This document shows positions 1 through 4,646 of a stretch of 8,317 bases of DNA, one piece after another. The stretch is from JAIBBG01 sp046304755 (lineage in GTDB: Bacteria > Bacteroidota > Bacteroidia > Flavobacteriales_D > Sanyastnellaceae), in contig JBKCDO010000051.1 in the NCBI GenBank assembly GCA_046304755.1, positions 1-8,317 on the forward strand. The letters run 5' to 3'. A program made the position numbers and the translations under genes. A model generated the notes under the pieces. The model saw nothing but the letters and a program-made list of their open reading frames with translations, had not been told where the DNA came from and did not search any database. The first letter of the stretch is position 1; each line of letters starts with the position of its first letter.

Positions 1-136
1 CCCTTAGCAACGTAGCATTCGCGCGCGCCAATTTTTCCGGGAATAGATTAATAGTGTCAAACGCGTTGAGCGCTTTGTCTATCCGAACATCGTTCGATGA
101 TAAAGAGGAAATTTTACTGGTTTTAGTCTTTTTCAT
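1..136 (-). CDS. Partial small protein, N-terminal 45 residues (runs off left edge)
   Basis: An open minus-strand frame begins at ATG 136-134 and continues to the window edge. It starts MKKTKTSKISSL and contains a Leu/Phe-Pro-Glu-Lys-rich helix-like stretch (NLFPEKLARANATLL). The N-terminus is Lys/Ser-rich and polar, with no signal peptide or membrane segment, so a cytoplasmic protein is expected. I do not recognise the family firmly. Its size so far, its charge and its position divergent from a zeta-toxin-like gene would suit a small regulatory or antitoxin-like protein, but that is inference. A good Bacteroidota -7 box lies just upstream (148-155), which supports this start. An overlapping or following partner gene, if there is one, would lie left of the window. 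Confidence 0.55.
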   Translation of the reverse strand, partial: MKKTKTSKISSLSSNDVRIDKALNAFDTINLFPEKLARANATLLR

Positions 137-147
137 TTCGCTGGTTA

Positions 148-155
148 CAAATGTA
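148..155 (-). promoter_or_regulatory. Candidate Bacteroidota -7 promoter box (TACATTTG)
   Basis: Read on the minus strand this is TACATTTG, a full match to the Bacteroidota sigma -7 consensus TAnnTTTG. It lies 11 nt before the ATG of the left-edge gene, so the transcript would have a very short leader. No convincing -33 TTTG is visible about 19 nt upstream, which lowers confidence. Confidence 0.35.
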
Positions 156-236
156 ATTTATATGAGGGTTTTCATGGTGCTTAAATAGCGAAGCAAAATC
201 CACGCGGAACCCCTTTTGCAGTTGAGGCTTGTTCAA

Positions 237-253
237 GGTCACAAATTGTGACC
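237..253. repeat. Palindrome GGTCACAA-A-TTGTGACC
   Basis: This is a perfect inverted repeat with 8-bp arms and one central base. It lies between the divergent left-edge gene and the zeta-like gene. It shares the core GTCAC/GTGAC with the palindrome at 282-302, and GTCRCAA with the stronger one at 1547-1569 inside the ORF6N remnant. On the minus strand one frame reads RSQFVT, which resembles the KSQIATS motif of ORF6N proteins. It could therefore be an operator for the divergent pair or a relic of an ORF6N sequence. The sequence alone does not decide. Confidence 0.55.
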
Positions 254-281
254 TAAAAGTTTGTGTCTTTCATTCTCTTTG

Positions 282-302
282 GAAGTCACGATTTGTGACT
301 TC
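282..302. repeat. Palindrome GAAGTCAC-N5-GTGACTTC
   Basis: A perfect 8-bp inverted repeat with a 5-nt centre (GATTT), 28 nt to the right of the first palindrome. The arm GAAGTCAC differs by one base from GAAGTCGC at 1548-1555. On the minus strand, 304-281 reads LKSQIVTS. That matches LKSQIATS of the ORF6N remnant at the same motif, although the flanking residues no longer look like ORF6N. It is either a relic fragment or a dispersed palindromic repeat or operator. Confidence 0.55.
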
Positions 303-408
303 AATTCTATGTTTCTTGTTCGCTAACCCAGGATATCCAATAAATTTCTTTGAACTTTTCCAATTTGAATCCAACTTGCCGCTTTTCTGTTTATGTTATC
401 TTGCCTCT

Positions 409-993
409 TTGATTGAAAAAAATCTATATATCATAGCAGGATGCAATGGTGCAGGAAAGACGACGGCGTCGTTTACAATTCTACCTGAGATTATTCATTG
501 CCGGGAGTTTGTGAATGCAGATGAGATTGCCAAAGGTTTATCGCCATTTCAGCCGGAGCATGTGGCATTTGAGGCCGGCCGCATTATGCTGAATCGAATA
601 AATGAACTCCTTGCACAAAACGAAAGTTTCGCCTTCGAAACAACCCTTGCCAGCAAATCATACAAAAGTAAAATTCTCTATGCTCAATCGAAGGGTTACA
701 CTGTCACGTTGTTGTTTTTCTGGCTGCAGTCGGTTGAATTAGCTAAGACACGAGTTCGAATGCGCATTAGCGAGGGCGGACATGCCATCGATGAAGAAGT
801 CATAGTAAGACGATATTTCAATGGTCTTCGAAATTTGTTTGACATTTACATGCCGATTGTCGATGGAGCACTTATCTTTGATAATTCTCAAGGAATTCAT
901 GAGCTCATTGCAGAGAAGGCGAGCGGTGAGGCTCTTGCTATTTTAAACATAGATACTTACAAACTCCTCAAAAATGTCAAAGACATCTCTTGA
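409..993 (+). CDS. Zeta-toxin-like P-loop kinase (COG4185 family), 194 aa
   Basis: A predicted cytoplasmic nucleotide kinase of the COG4185/zeta-toxin-like family. Numbering from a TTG start at 409, the Walker A motif GCNGAGKTT spans residues 11-19. An FVNADEIA segment (34-41) corresponds to the family's substrate-site Asp region, and SFAFETTL (73-80) to the conserved Glu-Thr-Thr strand. The GGH...RRYFNGLRN block (123-142) supplies the family's conserved Arg residues. Zeta toxins phosphorylate UDP-activated sugars and block wall synthesis; whether COG4185 members do the same is less certain. The frame is open back to an ATG at 229, but those 60 extra residues lack family resemblance and contain palindromes. 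A start giving MIEKNLYIIAG matches the usual N-terminus and the usual length near 190-200 aa. No Shine-Dalgarno sequence is visible, which is common in Bacteroidota. The 3' end overlaps the next small gene. The region looks more AT-rich than the genes on the right, which suggests transfer. Confidence 0.85.
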   Translation: MIEKNLYIIAGCNGAGKTTASFTILPEIIHCREFVNADEIAKGLSPFQPEHVAFEAGRIMLNRINELLAQNESFAFETTLASKSYKSKILYAQSKGYTVTLLFFWLQSVELAKTRVRMRISEGGHAIDEEVIVRRYFNGLRNLFDIYMPIVDGALIFDNSQGIHELIAEKASGEALAILNIDTYKLLKNVKDIS

Positions 994-1129
994 AAAGCAC
1001 ATCGAGTTTCGCAACAAGATAGTTGCAGGTTTGGAACTAACCTATGAGCGCCTGTTGGAATTCAAGCGCCAGAAAAACTCTGAGCTGGTGATACTCAAGG
1101 ACGGCAAAATCGTGTACGTCAAACCGTAG
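974..1129 (+). CDS. Small partner protein of the zeta-like kinase (putative antitoxin), 51 aa
   Basis: The ATG at 974 lies inside the zeta-like gene and overlaps its last 20 nt in a different frame; the stop is TAG 1127-1129. The protein begins MSKTSLEKHIEFRNKIVAGL and ends DGKIVYVKP. It appears to have an amphipathic helical first half rich in Lys/Glu and a C-terminal beta-like ELVILKDGKIVYVKP tail. Short proteins with a tail of this kind commonly accompany COG4185 kinases, usually translated in a coupled way. An antitoxin or regulatory role is inferred from gene size, overlap and partnership, not from a recognised antitoxin domain. Here it follows the putative toxin, whereas in classical epsilon-zeta systems the antitoxin comes first. 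The tight overlap argues strongly that it is a real gene. Confidence 0.72.
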   Translation: MSKTSLEKHIEFRNKIVAGLELTYERLLEFKRQKNSELVILKDGKIVYVKP

Positions 1130-1474
1130 AGTGCCGGTGTGATGTCAATGGCGCTGTTTCGTCAACCTCCTTCTCATTGTGCTTTTACTTCTATTATAAT
1201 ATTTGCTATTTGTAGCACCTCCCCATCTCGCGGGCTTGGCCCAGCTAGACCATTCGGAATCTGTCACGGTTTTTTACCAAGTAAGAAGTGTGTTAAATTG
1301 GCAAATGCCAACTTGAGTTTCGGCAAGGGTTTGCTCTGTGGTAAACCTTTGGCGTTAGGGCCATTCTCCATTTTGTGTCGCCCCGCTGGGGCTCTTTGCG
1401 CGTGGGGTGTTTCTTCTAGTGAGATGTCGCCCCCACGGGGCTACAGGGGAGGTGCGAGTTATTCGCCATTCGCC
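1130..1474. other. Gene-free, repeat-bearing spacer
   Basis: No convincing gene lies between the small partner gene and the ORF6N remnant. The stretch contains a short hairpin TTGGCA-AA-TGCCAA (1298-1311), two GTCGCCCC hairpin repeats (1377-1442) and the start of a heptamer array (from 1461). A minus-strand ORF of 35 codons (1371-1264) begins MENGPNAKGLPQSK and ends FLLGKKP. It is Lys/Leu/Pro-rich with no recognised domain and I do not call it a gene. The longer plus-strand frame at 1139-1549 is low-complexity in character and runs through the repeats and antisense to the ORF6N remnant. No clear terminator for the zeta-like operon was found. Confidence 0.6.
1377..1442. repeat. Pair of GTCGCCCC-N3-GGGGC hairpin repeats
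   Basis: Two copies of the same unit lie 49 bp apart in the same orientation. The first is GCCCC-GCT-GGGGC at 1380-1392 and the second GCCCC-CAC-GGGGC at 1429-1441. Each is preceded by TGT and followed by T. The arms are identical and only the 3-nt loop differs, the pattern expected of a dispersed palindromic element whose stem is conserved. They sit in a gene-free spacer beside a heptamer array. Confidence 0.65.
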
Positions 1475-1481
1475 ACTCGCA
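1461..1481. repeat. TCGCC-type heptamer array, locus 1 (three units)
   Basis: Three consecutive 7-bp units occur: ATTCGCC twice (1461-1474), then ACTCGCA (1475-1481). They belong to the consensus TCGCC[A/C][T/C], also found at 3324-3358 (other strand) and 4647-4708. On the minus strand the array encodes ASGEWR. It takes over exactly where the ORF6N homology stops. Confidence 0.6.
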
Positions 1482-1741
1482 AGCATTGCAATACCATGTT
1501 CCGTAAAAACCCGAGGTGCTTTCACTTTACCACCTTTACTCTTAGATGAAGTCGCAATTTGCGACTTCAATAGTTGCCATTCGTCCAAGGATAATTGAAA
1601 TGAAAAATCGTATGGAAATCGTTTTGAGTTTCGGCTTACTTGCTCATTGATTCTCTTTACCTGAATGGTAAACATGTCGGGCAAATCAGTATCTAACATG
1701 ACCTGTTTTCCCCGAATCTTGAAGATTCGATTTTCAATTGC
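1475..1741 (-). pseudogene. ORF6N-domain gene remnant
   Basis: The minus-strand frame from about 1738 to 1475 reads as an ORF6N domain: IENRIFKIRGKQVMLDTD, then KRINEQVSRNSKRFP, DFSFQLSLDEW, LKSQIATSS and VFTEHGIAMLAS. ORF6N is a DNA-binding-type domain named from phage antirepressor-like proteins and widespread in Bacteroidota accessory regions. The gene is broken at both ends. Upstream, the frame meets the stop codon of the choice-of-anchor gene (TAA 1753-1751) only four codons before the homology, so the native start is missing; the first ATG (1699) lies inside the domain. Downstream, after GIAMLAS, the frame enters heptamer and hairpin repeats and drifts to a stop at 1355 instead of the usual C-terminal region. 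A 114-codon reading from ATG 1699 exists but would lack the first strand of the domain. No frameshift is needed within the remnant, so the decay may be recent. Confidence 0.8.
1547..1569. repeat. Strong palindrome (11-bp arms) inside the ORF6N remnant
   Basis: The arms TGAAGTCGCAA (1547-1557) and TTGCGACTTCA (1559-1569) are perfect reverse complements around one T. On the minus strand the palindrome encodes LKSQIATS, a conserved ORF6N motif, so its symmetry may be partly a by-product of codon choice. Related palindromes at 237-253 and 282-302 lie outside any ORF6N domain. Confidence 0.7.
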
Positions 1742-1750
1742 GCTTCGCGA

Positions 1751-3274
1751 TTACCGCACAACCACTCGTTCAATGCCATTGCTGACACCGGCATTATTGC
1801 GCGTGATGATCGTATACACGCCGGGTGATAAGGTGATGCGTTCGGATATTTTACCGTTTGTTGCCGAGGCAAATACTGTTCTTCCCGCTAAATCCAACAC
1901 CTGAACTTGTGCCGTTCCCGAAGCATATTGAATCGTGAACATCGACTCTGCCGGATTGGGGTAAATCATCAACTCAGGTGAATACGTTTCTTGTAAACCA
2001 CTGACGATTGCATTGAAGGTGCTCGAAACACTCAAGCATCCATTGACAGCAGTAACCGCGTATGCGCCTGACTCGGTTGCATCAAACGACGCAGTGGTTG
2101 CTCCCGGTATGGCAGTGCCGTTCAAATACCATTGATAACTCGCTTCAGTTTCAACGTTCGAAACCGAAAGTGTAGAGCCTGTTTGCAGAATGATTGGTTG
2201 AGTGGGAGGTGTGGTGCTGACATACACATCACCAATGGTGAACGTGGAATAGAAATCACCGACTTCGTAAATCAACTTAATGGTGTACGTTCCGGGTTGA
2301 TCAAAGCTGTATTCCACAACCCCATCACAGCTCGGCAATACAACATCATCGCCGATTTCGTAACGACAACCCGTTGTTGCAAGATTGATCTGCGAGGCAT
2401 TATTCAGCAAGAGTGTTCCGCATTCCTCGGTATAAGTCACGTGCCCTCTGATTTCGCACAGCAAACAATCTTCTGATCTGGTACCATCGGTACACGCCTG
2501 CACAAAACTATTGCCGGAGAGAAATACGCCTGAATCCAGAATCTGGTCGCTCACATCAGCAATGGCCAGCTTGATGTGGTAAACTTCACCAATCTGCAAT
2601 CCTCCAATGCAAGCGTGAAGCGGTGTGGTATAGGCATCATACTGAGCCTGAATTTGCCCTGTGTTCACCACAAAATACGCTGAGTTATAATTCGCATTGA
2701 CCGTGTTTATGGCAACAGGATCCGTTGTACCTGGTATAAGTGCAATGTTTACCGCTCCATTCCAGAAGCTGCCGTTAATGCCCGGTCCGTTCACAAAAAA
2801 ACCGAACACATCGTTGAAAGCACTTCCTACGAATTCTTCATACTCTTCCGATCCAAAGACATAAACGAAATCCATGGAATCGCCCGTAGCGATGAAATCA
2901 AATTCCAGGATGGAACCGTCAAAGCTCGGACCCGATACAAGACCGGCAATGTCAATGTCGTTTGGGATGCCATTAGTGACAGAAGTTGCGGCAGACCCCA
3001 AGTTGTAATCACCCTCAGCACCAATAGCCTGTCCGGTAGACAAGATTAGTCCGGATTCAATTCCCAAACCAGAACCATTGGATGTGAACGTTCCAACCCC
3101 GGCATTGAGCGTATTGGCAGAAAGCCCGTTGTATGTCACATTCGAAATGAAAATCCCATTCGACAAGAAAATATCTTCAACCGCTTGCTGCGGAGTCAGC
3201 GTGGTATCTACCGCCAACTGAGCAGATGATTGCAAGAAGAAGAATGATAGCAGGGGGAGTAGAATTTTTTTCAT
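1751..3274 (-). CDS. Choice-of-anchor L domain protein with T9SS type A sorting domain, 507 aa
   Basis: A predicted secreted or surface protein. Residues 1-18 form a Sec signal peptide (MKK, a hydrophobic core, then SSA-Q). Residues about 28-260 match the choice-of-anchor L domain, with GIESGLILSTG, the acidic FDGSILEFDF strand, FVYVFGSEEYEEFVGSAFND and HIKLAIADVSD...DSGVFL. A Cys-containing beta region with a PKD-like SFDQPGTYTIKL strand follows (about 265-353). Next comes an Ig-like repeat with YQWYLNG and ESGAYAVTAVNGC (about 355-425). The C-terminus (about 434-507) is a T9SS type A sorting domain with MIYPNPAE, VQVLDLAGRTVF and SPGVYTI. Such proteins cross the outer membrane by T9SS, which removes the C-terminal domain and often attaches the cargo to the surface. 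The ligand or partner is unknown. The gene appears monocistronic: a heptamer array and terminator separate it from the upstream TonB_C gene. Its stop abuts the ORF6N remnant. Confidence 0.92.
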   Translation of the reverse strand: MKKILLPLLSFFFLQSSAQLAVDTTLTPQQAVEDIFLSNGIFISNVTYNGLSANTLNAGVGTFTSNGSGLGIESGLILSTGQAIGAEGDYNLGSAATSVTNGIPNDIDIAGLVSGPSFDGSILEFDFIATGDSMDFVYVFGSEEYEEFVGSAFNDVFGFFVNGPGINGSFWNGAVNIALIPGTTDPVAINTVNANYNSAYFVVNTGQIQAQYDAYTTPLHACIGGLQIGEVYHIKLAIADVSDQILDSGVFLSGNSFVQACTDGTRSEDCLLCEIRGHVTYTEECGTLLLNNASQINLATTGCRYEIGDDVVLPSCDGVVEYSFDQPGTYTIKLIYEVGDFYSTFTIGDVYVSTTPPTQPIILQTGSTLSVSNVETEASYQWYLNGTAIPGATTASFDATESGAYAVTAVNGCLSVSSTFNAIVSGLQETYSPELMIYPNPAESMFTIQYASGTAQVQVLDLAGRTVFASATNGKISERITLSPGVYTIITRNNAGVSNGIERVVVR

Positions 3275-3298
3275 GGTTCGGTTGTGCTAAAGCAGGTT

Positions 3299-3306
3299 CA
3301 ATATTA
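3299..3306 (-). promoter_or_regulatory. Possible -7 box (TAATATTG) for the choice-of-anchor L gene
   Basis: On the minus strand this reads TAATATTG, one mismatch from TAnnTTTG, and ends 24 nt before the ATG at 3274. No clear -33 element is seen, and the AT-rich context makes chance matches likely. The heptamer array begins 18 bp further upstream. Confidence 0.25.
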
Positions 3307-3323
3307 GTGAATTAATTGGATAA

Positions 3324-3358
3324 ATGGCGAGTGGCGAGTGGCGAGTGACGAATGGCCA
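3324..3358. repeat. TCGCC-type heptamer array, locus 2 (five units)
   Basis: Five consecutive 7-bp units on the plus strand: ATGGCGA, GTGGCGA, GTGGCGA, GTGACGA and ATGGCCA. Read on the minus strand they fit TCGCC[A/C][T/C], the unit found at 1461-1481 and 4674-4708. The array lies between the terminator of the TonB_C gene and the promoter region of the choice-of-anchor L gene. A plus-strand frame running from this ATG to 3743 is antisense to the TonB_C gene and is not a gene. Confidence 0.75.
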
Positions 3359-3372
3359 CTATCTAGCACGCA

Positions 3373-3406
3373 AAAAGCGCCGCCTGGTTAAGGGAGCGGC
3401 GCTTTT
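3373..3406 (-). terminator. Rho-independent-type terminator of the TonB_C gene
   Basis: The arms AAAAGCGCCGC (3373-3383) and GCGGCGCTTTT (3396-3406) are perfect complements around a 12-nt loop. Read on the minus strand the GC stem ends in a run of five T. It lies about 50 bp after the stop of the 3456-4205 gene, as expected for its terminator. The symmetric A/T flanks also give TTTT on the plus strand, so it may work in both directions. Confidence 0.85.
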
Positions 3407-3455
3407 CTTATTAAGAGTACTAAAGTCAGAATGCCTTCACGGGGAAGCCATCCGA

Positions 3456-4205
3456 TTAGTTGCTGGTGCCTTTATTCGGCACCGTAGTTTCTTCTTCGTC
3501 ATTACCTCCGAGGTCGAAGGTGATCGGCATAATGTAGTTCGAGTCTACCGGAACGCCATTCTTTGCAGCAGGCTGCCAGGTGGGAAGCGAGGATACAAAA
3601 CGCAAGGCTTCTTTGTCGAGCAGTTCATGAACACCATCAGTAATCATCGGCTGACTCACTTCACCGGTGGCGTCGATGGTGAACGTGACGTAAACTGTTC
3701 CTTCGATTTTATTTTTCTTGGCGTCTGCAGGATAAACCAATGAGTCGGTAACAAGGGTTTGCAACGCTGCCATTCCACCGGGGTATTTTGCAGGCTTGGA
3801 GGCACGGTTCGTTTTCACAAAATCTTCATCTGGATAGAAACGATCAGGTTTGGGCTTTCCTTCGAAGTTCCAGCGTTTCCAGGTTCCTACTTTAAATCCG
3901 TTCTTAAAACGACCTTCCGATTCTTTATAGCCATTCGCATAGAAATAGGTAAACTCACCATGGGCTGACTCTAAAGAAGCATCCATGTAGTGACCGGTCA
4001 TAAACGATTCGCCGGTGAGGTATTTAACTGTTACTTGGTAGGAGCTATCGCTAATGGTAGTGATTTCCCGAACAAATCGGGCTGCGTTCATGTCTGAAGT
4101 CACGCGATGCTGGAAGTCCAGCGAATCGCGACGGATTTGACCTAACACACTGATGGTGAAAAAGGAAAAAGCCGAAATACAGACAATTCGTAGAATTTGC
4201 GTCAT
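3456..4205 (-). CDS. TonB C-terminal domain protein with MORN-like repeats, 249 aa
   Basis: Residues 1-22 form a signal peptide-like segment ending VLGQ. Residues about 66-118 resemble MORN/YwqK-type variant repeats, with GHYMDASLESAHGEFTYFY, YKESEGRFKNGFKVGTWKRW and NFEGK. Residues about 141-232 are a TonB_C domain: YPGGMAAL, YPADAKKNKIEGTVYVTF, TIDATGEVSQ, LDKEALRFVSSLPTWQPA and YIMPITF. TonB_C normally contacts the TonB box of outer-membrane receptors. This protein lacks the usual Pro-rich spacer and its N-terminus reads as a cleavable signal rather than a long anchor, so it is more likely periplasmic or envelope-associated than an ExbB/D-coupled energiser. Bacteroidota carry many such short TonB_C proteins of unclear role. 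An acidic, Thr/Ser-rich tail (about 233-249) follows the domain. The start at 4205 gives a sensible signal peptide. A weak TTATTTTG box on the minus strand (4254-4247) may serve as promoter. Confidence 0.88.
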   Translation of the reverse strand: MTQILRIVCISAFSFFTISVLGQIRRDSLDFQHRVTSDMNAARFVREITTISDSSYQVTVKYLTGESFMTGHYMDASLESAHGEFTYFYANGYKESEGRFKNGFKVGTWKRWNFEGKPKPDRFYPDEDFVKTNRASKPAKYPGGMAALQTLVTDSLVYPADAKKNKIEGTVYVTFTIDATGEVSQPMITDGVHELLDKEALRFVSSLPTWQPAAKNGVPVDSNYIMPITFDLGGNDEEETTVPNKGTSN

Positions 4206-4319
4206 ACAATTTAGTCGCTTAAAAATTTAGGCCGCGCTAAAATAAGCAAAATAAAGACGTATACAACGCCGAGGGTTGTCTCATTTTTCGGAACATTTGC
4301 GAAATAATTGAAGCCTAAC
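4206..4319. promoter_or_regulatory. Divergent intergenic region with weak -7-like boxes
   Basis: This AT-rich spacer separates the minus-strand TonB_C gene from the plus-strand 108-aa gene and must hold promoters for both. On the plus strand AACATTTG (4292-4299) matches TAnnTTTG at 7 of 8 positions and ends 20 nt before the ATG at 4320. On the minus strand TTATTTTG (4254-4247) is a similar partial match. Neither has a properly spaced -33 element, so the exact sites are guesses. No riboswitch or operator was recognised. Confidence 0.3.
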
Positions 4320-4646
4320 ATGGATTACGTTTTTGAAAAGTCTTGGAATGAGACAGTTAGTAAAATCTCTGCTTCCTTCGGAGAAAAGTTGGATTACGCG
4401 GCCATTCTCTTCCTCATTGGAGTCCAGGAGTTAGGACAAGATTACCAGAAGTTTAAGAAGGACCAGAAGGTGGAGTTGATGCACATCGGTATCTGTTCGC
4501 TTTTGGCTCCTTATGGATATTACACCTTCATCGGACGTGATGAAGAAGGCTGGCCTCATTTCGAGCGCAACGGTGACTTGCCAAACCTCAATCCGGCTGA
4601 GCAGGAGCTGTTGGTGAGGCGGGCGATTGTGAAGTACTTTGAGTAA
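4320..4646 (+). CDS. Conserved-looking small protein of unknown function, 108 aa
   Basis: The protein begins MDYVFEKSWNET and ends RRAIVKYFE. It has no signal peptide and no clear membrane helix, so it should be cytoplasmic. Visible features are an amphipathic AAILFLIGVQELGQDY segment (about 24-39), a charged FKKDQKVELMHIGICSLL helix (about 41-58), then YGYYTFIGRDEEGWPHFERN and a LNPAEQELLVRRAI helix. The character suggests a compact helical protein that would pass as a conserved Bacteroidota hypothetical. I know no assigned function. An in-frame TTG at 4308 would add four residues, but ATG 4320 is preferred. The next gene begins 87 bp downstream on the same strand, separated by a heptamer inverted repeat. 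Co-transcription is possible but unproven. Confidence 0.82.
   Translation: MDYVFEKSWNETVSKISASFGEKLDYAAILFLIGVQELGQDYQKFKKDQKVELMHIGICSLLAPYGYYTFIGRDEEGWPHFERNGDLPNLNPAEQELLVRRAIVKYFE

Noticed and set aside
237..302. Transcription terminators at the two palindromes
   Set aside because: Both lie upstream of the divergent genes, the stems are AT-containing and short, and neither is followed by a T-run.
229..408. N-terminal extension of the zeta-like protein from ATG 229
   Set aside because: The 60 residues do not resemble the family, overlap two palindromes, and push the P-loop to about residue 70 instead of about 11. A TTG at 409 gives the normal architecture.
1377..1481. Short CRISPR-like array
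   Set aside because: There are only two hairpin units with a single spacer, then 7-bp tandem units without spacers; no cas genes are present.
1139..1549. Plus-strand 136-codon frame in the spacer
   Set aside because: It runs through the hairpin and heptamer repeats and antisense to the ORF6N remnant, has no domain, and shows low-complexity composition.
3324..3743. Plus-strand 139-codon frame starting in the heptamer array
   Set aside because: It is antisense to the TonB_C coding region, crosses the terminator hairpin, and starts at a repeat-derived ATG.
3456..4205. Reading the YwqK/MORN-like repeats as an antitoxin
   Set aside because: The repeats are only a spacer before a full TonB_C domain, the protein carries a signal peptide, and no toxin gene is adjacent.
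4308..4319. TTG start four residues upstream for the 108-aa protein
   Set aside because: An ATG at 4320 in the same frame is the simpler choice and no ribosome binding site favours the TTG.
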